The notes under the pieces were generated by a model. The model did no database searches. It was not told the DNA's origin and saw nothing but the letters and a program-made list of their open reading frames with translations. A program made the translations under genes and the position numbers. Positions 28,713-34,142 of a stretch of 34,142 nucleotides of DNA are shown in pieces (position 1 is the first letter of the stretch; every line of letters begins with the position of its first letter). Origin of the DNA: Acinetobacter sp. A2 (GTDB lineage: Bacteria; Pseudomonadota; Gammaproteobacteria; Pseudomonadales; Moraxellaceae); NCBI RefSeq assembly GCF_012371325.1, contig NZ_JAAZQX010000007.1, positions 56,477 to 90,618 on the forward strand, given 5' to 3'.

Positions 28713-30770
28713 GTGCGTCAAATTTTAGTCACCAATGCCCTACCATACGCCAATGGTCCGATCCATATGGGTCACTTACTCGGTTATATCCAGGCAGATA
28801 TCTGGGTTCGCGCCATGCGTGCAATGGGACATGACGTGACTTATGTCTGTGCGGATGATGCGCATGGTACAGCAATCATGCTGCGTGCTGAAGCCAACGG
28901 GATTAGCCCTGAACAGCAAATTGCCAATGTGCAGCAAGAACATATTCGTGATTTTGATGGGTTTGGTGTGCATTTTGATCATTATGATTCAACGCATAGC
29001 GATACCAACCGCGCACGTGCCAGTGAAATTTATGTCAAAAACCGTGATGCAGGCAATATTGCCGTTCGTCCTGTCACGCAATTATTTGACCCTGAAAAAG
29101 GCATGTTCTTATCTGACCGTTTCATTAAAGGCACATGCCCAAAATGTAAAGCGGAAGATCAATATGGTGATTCTTGCGAAGTCTGCGGCACAACCTATAA
29201 CGCAACTGAGCTGATTGATCCGAAATCTACCTTGAGCGGTGCGACGCCTGTAGAAAAATCGTCAGATCACTATTTCTTTAAATTGCCAAATTTTGGTGAG
29301 TACCTGCAAAAATGGACCCGTGATGAAGGTCGCTTGCCTGTTTCAATTGCCAACAAATTAGATGAATGGTTTGAAAATGGTTTAAACGACTGGGATATTT
29401 CACGTGATGCGCCCTATTTTGGTTTTGAAATTCCAGATGCACCAAACAAATATTTCTATGTCTGGGTAGATGCGCCAATTGGCTATATGTCGAGTTTTGA
29501 AAACTACGTTAAAACCAAACGCCCTGACTTAAATTTTGAAGATTACTGGAAAAAAGACTCAGACAAAGAGGTGTATCACTTCATTGGTAAAGACATTGTC
29601 TATTTCCACGCCCTATTTTGGCCTGCAATGTTAGATGGTGCGGGTTATCGCACCCCAACAGGTTTATTCGTAAACGGTTTCTTGACTGTCAATGGTCAAA
29701 AAATGTCGAAATCTCGCGGTACATTTATTAAAGCAGAAACCTATTTACAGCATTTAAACCCTGAATATTTACGCTATTACTTCGCATCTAAACTATCTGA
29801 CAAAGTTGAAGATTCTGACTTAAATCTGGATGATTTTGTTCAGAAAGTAAACTCTGATCTTGTAGGTAAAGTGGTGAATATTGCTAGCCGTTGTGCCAAA
29901 TTCATCAACACCAAATTTGACAATAAATTGTCTAATGCCTGTGCAGAGCCTGAACTGGTACAAAGTTTTATTGATGCAGGCGACTCAATTGCTCAAGCAT
30001 ACGAAGCGCGTGAATTTTCTACTGCTATTCGTGAAATTATGGCATTGGCCGATAAAGCCAACCAATATATTGATGAGAAAAAGCCTTGGGCTTTAGCCAA
30101 AATTGAAGGTGAAGAACAACAAGTACATGATGTATGTTCTGTAGGGATTAACCTGTTCCGTCAATTGGCCATTTACTTAAGTCCTGTGTTGCCAACGCTT
30201 GCAGCACAAGTACAAGATTTCTTAAAACTGGATAGCTTCGATTTTGCATCACGCCAACAGATTTTAGTGGCACATGAAATTGCACTATTCCAACCACTCA
30301 TGCAACGTGTAGACCCGAAAGCTGTGGCTGCTATGGTAGATGCATCTAAGGATTCTTTAGCTGCTCCTGCTGAAGCACCAAAAGCTGAAAAGAAAAAGGA
30401 AAAAGCCAAAGAGAAAAAAGCAGAGCCTAAAGTAGGTGAAGCAGAAACCATTGGAATTGAAGACTTTATGAAAGTCGATTTACGTGTTGCAGAAGTTTTA
30501 GAGGCAGCAACTGTTGAAGGTTCTGATAAGCTTCTTCAATTGACTTTAAATGTTGGTGAAGCTGAACCTCGTAACGTATTTAGCGGTATCCGTGAGTTTT
30601 ATGCACCTGAAGATTTAAAAGGCAAATTGGTGGTAATGGTCGCTAACCTTGCTCCACGTAAGATGCGTTTTGGTATTTCAAATGGTATGGTACTTGCAGC
30701 GGGTAATGGTGAAGGTGTTTGGGTGATTTCACCTGAATCTGGTGCAAAACCGGGTGATAAAGTGTCTTAA
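28713..30770 (+). CDS. metG: Methionyl-tRNA synthetase
   Basis: This class I synthetase charges both initiator and elongator tRNA-Met. From the GTG at 28713 ([15 protein letters not shown]) it has 685 residues, close to the E. coli enzyme. The HIGH-type motif is H-M-G-H near residue 18, the zinc site is C142-x2-C145 and C155-x2-C158, and KMSKS is at 330-334. A lysine- and alanine-rich linker (about 550-575) leads to a C-terminal EMAP/Trbp111 tRNA-binding domain that makes the enzyme a dimer. The GTG at 28713 is preferred because GAGAGAG lies at a fitting distance. An in-frame GTG at 28704 overlaps that site. The gene is followed by its own terminator. Confidence 0.96.
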   Translation: MRQILVTNALPYANGPIHMGHLLGYIQADIWVRAMRAMGHDVTYVCADDAHGTAIMLRAEANGISPEQQIANVQQEHIRDFDGFGVHFDHYDSTHSDTNRARASEIYVKNRDAGNIAVRPVTQLFDPEKGMFLSDRFIKGTCPKCKAEDQYGDSCEVCGTTYNATELIDPKSTLSGATPVEKSSDHYFFKLPNFGEYLQKWTRDEGRLPVSIANKLDEWFENGLNDWDISRDAPYFGFEIPDAPNKYFYVWVDAPIGYMSSFENYVKTKRPDLNFEDYWKKDSDKEVYHFIGKDIVYFHALFWPAMLDGAGYRTPTGLFVNGFLTVNGQKMSKSRGTFIKAETYLQHLNPEYLRYYFASKLSDKVEDSDLNLDDFVQKVNSDLVGKVVNIASRCAKFINTKFDNKLSNACAEPELVQSFIDAGDSIAQAYEAREFSTAIREIMALADKANQYIDEKKPWALAKIEGEEQQVHDVCSVGINLFRQLAIYLSPVLPTLAAQVQDFLKLDSFDFASRQQILVAHEIALFQPLMQRVDPKAVAAMVDASKDSLAAPAEAPKAEKKKEKAKEKKAEPKVGEAETIGIEDFMKVDLRVAEVLEAATVEGSDKLLQLTLNVGEAEPRNVFSGIREFYAPEDLKGKLVVMVANLAPRKMRFGISNGMVLAAGNGEGVWVISPESGAKPGDKVS

Positions 30771-30785
30771 TTTTTAGACACTGAT

Positions 30786-30819
30786 AAAAAGCCCTGCTAT
30801 ATTTTAGTGGGGTTTTTTT
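30786..30819 (+). terminator. Terminator of metG
   Basis: CCCTGCTA (30792-30799) pairs with TAGTGGGG (30805-30812), with two G-U pairs. The flanking A-run and seven-base T-run lengthen the stem and supply the U-tail. It ends only 14 bases before the next start codon. Confidence 0.85.
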
Positions 30820-30832
30820 ATAGTTATAAATA

Positions 30833-31750
30833 ATGAATAGATGGATAAAGTTTTTTTGCTTAGTTCTACCAATAGTCTTGATAATTATTAGTTTGCTAGC
30901 TACCTATTTTATTTTTACCAACAAAGCTTTTCAAATTGGAGTAACCTCCTTGATTGATCCAAATTTAGGAGCTTCTTTAGGTAATTTGTATGGAGGAGTT
31001 ATAGGTACTCTCTTAAGTGCATCAAGCATATTCCTCTTGATTTATACAATTATTAATCAAAAAGATGAAGCACAGAAAAATAATTTAAAGTCTAATTTTT
31101 TTAAAATGATTGATTATCACAACCAACATTTGATAAATATTTCTTTACCCAATACCAATCCGCAACACCCACCAAAAGAAGGGAAAAAGGCTTTTGTAAC
31201 CTTCAAAATTCAGTTCAAACGAATTTTAGAAACGATTCAAGAAATTTCTGTACAAGAAAATCTCCAACTCAATAAATCACAAATATTAGATATCTCATAC
31301 GTTATTTTTTACTTTGGTATAGAGGGAAGTTGGACGACATTTATAGTAAATAAACTATCAAGGTATAATGGATTTAATGAAGAATTAGTTATTAAAATTC
31401 AGAAAAGGTTAATGGAAAAGGATTTTAGAGGCTGCTTATTGAAAACCAATCAAACTCATTTAAGCTCTTATTTTAGAAATATGTATAATGCTATAAAAAT
31501 AGTAGATGAATCAACAATCCTAAGTGATTTTGAAAAATACGAGTTAATAAAAATTTACCGTGCTCAACTTTCAAACCCTGAGCTTTATATCCTTTTTTTC
31601 AATGTTTTATCGCGTTTTGGAAAAAAATGGCTCCAAAATAATTTTATAAATAAATATGATTTTATTAAAAATATTCCATTTGAATATTGTGACGGATATG
31701 ACCCTAAACATTACTTTCCATCTATCAAATTCGAAGAGGATGAATATTGA
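30833..31750 (+). CDS. Membrane protein resembling the putative AbiC-type phage abortive infection family
   Basis: The 305-residue protein has two N-terminal membrane helices (about 6-28 and 51-73) and a cytoplasmic helical domain. Three features match the family Pfam calls putAbiC (PF16872) as I remember it: the second helix segment LGNLYGGVIGTLLSASSIF, NFFKMIDYHN after it, and a C-terminal YFRNMYNAIKIVDES ... YRAQLSNPELYILFFNVLSR block. These are small membrane proteins named after lactococcal abortive infection factors. Activity against phage is inferred from the family name only. The gene is markedly more AT-rich than metG, has no clear ribosome site before its ATG and begins just after the metG terminator, which suggests acquisition or a leaderless transcript. 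A long inverted repeat follows it. Confidence 0.75.
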   Translation: MNRWIKFFCLVLPIVLIIISLLATYFIFTNKAFQIGVTSLIDPNLGASLGNLYGGVIGTLLSASSIFLLIYTIINQKDEAQKNNLKSNFFKMIDYHNQHLINISLPNTNPQHPPKEGKKAFVTFKIQFKRILETIQEISVQENLQLNKSQILDISYVIFYFGIEGSWTTFIVNKLSRYNGFNEELVIKIQKRLMEKDFRGCLLKTNQTHLSSYFRNMYNAIKIVDESTILSDFEKYELIKIYRAQLSNPELYILFFNVLSRFGKKWLQNNFINKYDFIKNIPFEYCDGYDPKHYFPSIKFEEDEY

Positions 31751-31790
31751 TTTAAGTACTAACGCACAGAAAGGTGACATGGATGTAGCC

Positions 31791-31861
31791 TGTTCGTTAG
31801 GCACACGGACGTGCCCTCTAACGAACAAAGGATTTTTGTTACTTTTGATCCTTTAAAAGTA
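31791..31861. repeat. Complex inverted repeat downstream of the AbiC-like gene
   Basis: TGTTCGTTAG-GCAC (31791-31804) pairs with GTGC (31811-31814) and CTAACGAACA (31818-31827), leaving a three-base bulge and a six-base loop. It is followed by AAAGGAT (31827-31833) with ATCCTTT (31848-31854), and by ACTTTT (31841-31846) with AAAAGT (31856-31861), the last two being mutually exclusive. It could be a terminator or a dispersed REP-like element. Only one copy occurs in this window. The rest of 31751-31936 shows nothing else. Confidence 0.65.
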
Positions 31862-31936
31862 AGGCAAACATTTTAATTATTAGAATACCCTCATCCCAAT
31901 CTTCTCCCAAAAGGCATAGGTATCTACACAAATAAA

Positions 31937-32587
31937 TCACTTCATCCCAAAAATTAACTTTAATCCCAATACTGTCATGACCGCCCCTGCTGCACGGTCA
32001 AAAATAGCCTTAAACTTAATATAAGCCTGACGCGGTTTTTCTGCAGACAAAGCCACTGCAACCAATGAACACCAACCTGCATCAATAAAAAAACACAGAA
32101 TTGGCAGCACCACATAAAAATAGTTCGGTATTTCTTTAGGCAATAAAGCCGTAAAAATACTCGCCAAGACAATTGCAATTTTAGGGTTAGATAACTGCGT
32201 AATTAAACCAGTGGTAAACGCACGGCGCAGCGACATTTGTTGCCCATGCGCAAGATTAGTTTGAATAGGTGCTTTGGCATGCTTCACAATTTTATAAGCC
32301 AAAAACAACAGATATAAGCCACCACAAATTTTCATTACTAAATAAGCTGAAGGTACAGCCAATAAAATTGCCTGCAAGCCTAAAACAGCCAATAAACCAA
32401 AAATTGCAGCACCTGTGCCTGTACCTAAAGCAGTGAACAAGCCATGTTTGCGTGAAATAGCAATTGAGTTTTTTGCCACATAAATAAAGGTTGGCCCAGG
32501 ACTCATTGCACCGAGCATTAATGCCGCTGCAATTGACCCTAAAATAAGTAAAGACTCCAAAACCGACACCCAACCAAACCCAATCAA
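31937..32587 (-). CDS. LysE/RhtB family amino-acid exporter
   Basis: The protein has about 216 residues and five to six membrane helices. The family signature AAALMLGAMSPGPTFIYVAK lies at the N-terminus, with LGTGTGAAIFGLLAVLGLQA after it, GGLYLLFLAYKIVK in the third helix and TGLITQLSNPKIAIV in the middle. Such proteins export amino acids or related small molecules from the inner membrane by proton motive force. The substrate cannot be inferred. The start is uncertain: the frame opens at TTG 32587, with GTG at 32569 or 32563 as alternatives, and none has a good ribosome site. It is divergent from the PLP-enzyme gene, and a shared role in amino-acid turnover is possible but unproven. Confidence 0.88.
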   Translation of the reverse strand: MIGFGWVSVLESLLILGSIAAALMLGAMSPGPTFIYVAKNSIAISRKHGLFTALGTGTGAAIFGLLAVLGLQAILLAVPSAYLVMKICGGLYLLFLAYKIVKHAKAPIQTNLAHGQQMSLRRAFTTGLITQLSNPKIAIVLASIFTALLPKEIPNYFYVVLPILCFFIDAGWCSLVAVALSAEKPRQAYIKFKAIFDRAAGAVMTVLGLKLIFGMK

Positions 32588-32817
32588 GTTGGCTATTTTA
32601 CGGTTTTTCTCTTTTTATTTGTACTATTTGGTATATTTTTTAAATCAACAATATGAATAAAAAGCTTAACAATGCTGAAAATTCAAGCGTACTATCTTCA
32701 AGTACGCCATCAGCGATCCGATCAATCCATAAATACAAATAGCCGAGTTCTATTGTTGATGTCTTTTTATCAAATCTGCTGATTATAATAGCAAGTCCTC
32801 TTTTTCCAGCCTTGTTT

Positions 32818-33711
32818 ATGTTTGATGCCATCGCCCAAGAAATTCCATTACAACGCATTTATGTTCATGGTCGTGAACTTTGGATTAAACGGCTAGATTT
32901 GGTGCATCCTCACATTTCGGGTAATAAATTCTATAAATTAAAATACAATTTTTTGGCCGCACAAGCCGAAGGTTATCAGCAAGTGCTGACTTTTGGCGGT
33001 GCGTACTCTAATCATATTGCGGCAACCGCCTATACAGCACAGCTTTTTGGCTGGAAAAGTATTGGGATCATTCGCGGGCAAGAATTAGCGAACTGTGCTT
33101 TGAATCCAACTTTAAATTTAGCGCAGCACATGGGGATGCAATTTGAGTTTGTTTCACGCGAGCGTTATCGTCAAAAAAATGAAGCTGAATTTTTGCAGCA
33201 GTTACAACAATCTTATCCGCATACTTATATTATTCCTGAGGGTGGTAGTAATAGATTGGCAATTCAAGGCTGTCAGGAAATTCTAACCGCAGATGATCTA
33301 CACCAGTTTGATGTGATTTGCTGTGCTGTCGGTACAGGGGGAACCATTGCAGGTTTAATTGAAGCGAGCCTTCCCAATCAAAAAATTCTGGGTTTTTCCG
33401 CACTCAAAGGTGATTTTTTAACACAAGAAGTACAACAACGCACCAGCAAAAAAAATTGGCAAATTACTGATGAATTTTGCTGTGGTGGCTATGCCAAAAC
33501 CACGCCTGAATTACTGGCCTTTATTCGAGCGTTTGAAAAAGAACATGCAATTCCACTTGAGCAAATTTATACAGGCAAAATGCTTTTTGGATTAAGTAGC
33601 ATGATACAACGTGGCGAATTTAATGCAGGTGAACGTATTTTGTTAATTCATACGGGTGGTTTACAAGGTAGGCACATTGACCTACCTGATTTAAACCAAA
33701 CAGCCGAATAA
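32818..33711 (+). CDS. PLP-dependent ACC deaminase / D-cysteine desulfhydrase family enzyme
   Basis: This 297-residue tryptophan-synthase-beta-fold (type II) PLP enzyme has the PLP lysine at K37 in ISGNKFYKLKYN, the cofactor-contacting loop GGAYSNHIAATA, and the phosphate-binding loop AVGTGGTIAG near residue 180. Related enzymes deaminate 1-aminocyclopropane-1-carboxylate or break D-cysteine to pyruvate, sulfide and ammonia. The exact substrate cannot be told. I favour a D-cysteine desulfhydrase-like activity because bacterial homologues labelled ACC deaminase usually have it, but this is inference. It is somewhat shorter than the usual 325-340 residues. The ATG at 32818 is preferred over a TTG two codons upstream. 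Confidence 0.85.
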   Translation: MFDAIAQEIPLQRIYVHGRELWIKRLDLVHPHISGNKFYKLKYNFLAAQAEGYQQVLTFGGAYSNHIAATAYTAQLFGWKSIGIIRGQELANCALNPTLNLAQHMGMQFEFVSRERYRQKNEAEFLQQLQQSYPHTYIIPEGGSNRLAIQGCQEILTADDLHQFDVICCAVGTGGTIAGLIEASLPNQKILGFSALKGDFLTQEVQQRTSKKNWQITDEFCCGGYAKTTPELLAFIRAFEKEHAIPLEQIYTGKMLFGLSSMIQRGEFNAGERILLIHTGGLQGRHIDLPDLNQTAE

Positions 33712-33730
33712 CCTGCTTATCTGGAATGAT

Positions 33731-34063
33731 TTAAGCCTGTATAGGTTTATTATCGTTCAAGGCAATCAGGCCTTTAATTAAACGATAAACATGCCAAATA
33801 AATACCACTAAAATAATGACATAACCGATCAAAATTGCAGTTAATAGAAAACCGACAATATAACCAATCAGGCTGTACCAAAAGGTTTTAATTTGCCAAT
33901 CTACATGGCTTTCTAACCACGTACCACGCATTTCATTACGTTTAACATAGTTCATAATAATCGAAATTAAACCTGTAATACCTACGACAAAACCAACCAA
34001 ATATAGAATATAGGTAATCAGGTTATATTGTTTCAGTTGATTTAATTCAATTGTTTGTGTCAT
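33731..34063 (-). CDS. DUF4870-like small membrane protein
   Basis: This 110-residue protein has three predicted membrane helices (about 15-38, 63-80 and 80-97, the last two close together). The block SHVDWQIKTFWYSLIGYIVG followed by a WHVYRLIKGLIALND end is the pattern of DUF4870-type membrane proteins. The role is unknown. A strong GGGGGGA ribosome site precedes the ATG. The gene converges with the PLP enzyme gene, with only 19 bases between stop codons and no obvious terminator in that gap. Confidence 0.8.
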   Translation of the reverse strand: MTQTIELNQLKQYNLITYILYLVGFVVGITGLISIIMNYVKRNEMRGTWLESHVDWQIKTFWYSLIGYIVGFLLTAILIGYVIILVVFIWHVYRLIKGLIALNDNKPIQA

Positions 34064-34136
34064 CTGGTAATCCCCCCTAAAAATAATAGGATCTAAAAGT
34101 AGAATTTTCTCTTAAGATACGAGCAGGAGATTCTGC

Positions 34137-34142
34137 ATGAAA
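34137..34142 (+). CDS. Start of a gene cut by the right edge
   Basis: An ATG-AAA at the last six bases is preceded by AGGAGA at a spacing of six bases, a near-ideal ribosome site. It is divergent from the DUF4870-like gene. Only two codons are visible, so nothing can be said of the product, and the call rests on the ribosome site alone. Confidence 0.4.

Noticed and set aside
28843..29214. 123-residue frame inside metG
   Set aside because: It lies in a shifted frame within the well-conserved metG catalytic and zinc region, with no ribosome site and no domain.
31607..31856. Small frames overlapping the end of the AbiC-like gene and the inverted repeat
   Set aside because: They run through the repeat on both strands, have no ribosome site and carry no recognisable protein features.

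Overview
The window is a piece of a gammaproteobacterial chromosome, almost certainly Acinetobacter. The reasons are moderate AT-richness, a pilGHIJ-chpA chemosensory operon without methylation genes, a signal-less YkuD protein that matches the Acinetobacter cell-wall recycling enzyme ElsL, and housekeeping proteins (DapE, ProRS, Dcd, Mrp, MetRS) of gammaproteobacterial type. The species cannot be fixed from sequence reading alone. No integrase, transposase, plasmid origin, rRNA or CRISPR array was seen.

Layout. 1-360: a minus-strand tRNA operon (Val-Asp-Asp) with a strong sigma70 promoter. 578-2714: an ElsL-like L,D-carboxypeptidase, a DUF454 membrane protein, a divergent DUF1853 protein and an entericidin-like 48-residue lipoprotein. 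2866-3999: dapE, ending in a palindromic terminator shared with the converging chemosensory operon. 4072-12721 (minus): the type IV pilus chemosensory operon pilG-pilH-pilI-pilJ-chpA plus a ChpC-like gene. PilJ is the receptor, PilI and the ChpC-like protein the couplers, ChpA the multi-Hpt hybrid kinase, and PilG and PilH the response regulators. The operon has no CheR-like or CheB-like gene. 12997-13641: a secreted DUF4124-like coiled-coil protein. 13694-17986: a two-gene RND efflux pump (lipoprotein adaptor and permease) with no outer-membrane channel gene. 18111-19826: proS.

19869-26180 (minus) is the least explained region. It is an operon of four exported proteins of 627, 239, 748 and 466 residues. 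They share a motif just after the signal peptide (L/M-x-A/L-L/I-x5-L-x4-G-Q/E) and otherwise differ. All cysteines in the mature parts occur as short-range pairs, and two of the proteins end exactly on a paired cysteine. The first protein also carries an aromatic residue at nearly every fourth position over about 40 residues. They look like surface or envelope proteins, possibly related to the proteins called Fil in Acinetobacter annotations, but their function cannot be read from sequence.

26416-30770: dcd, the iron-sulfur carrier gene apbC/mrp and the divergent metG. 30833-31750: an AT-rich membrane protein resembling the putative AbiC-type phage abortive infection family, with no visible ribosome binding site and followed by a complex inverted repeat. 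This is the best candidate for an acquired defence gene here. 31937-34142: a LysE-family exporter, a PLP-dependent ACC deaminase/D-cysteine desulfhydrase-like enzyme, a DUF4870-like membrane protein, and the first two codons of a further gene at the right edge.
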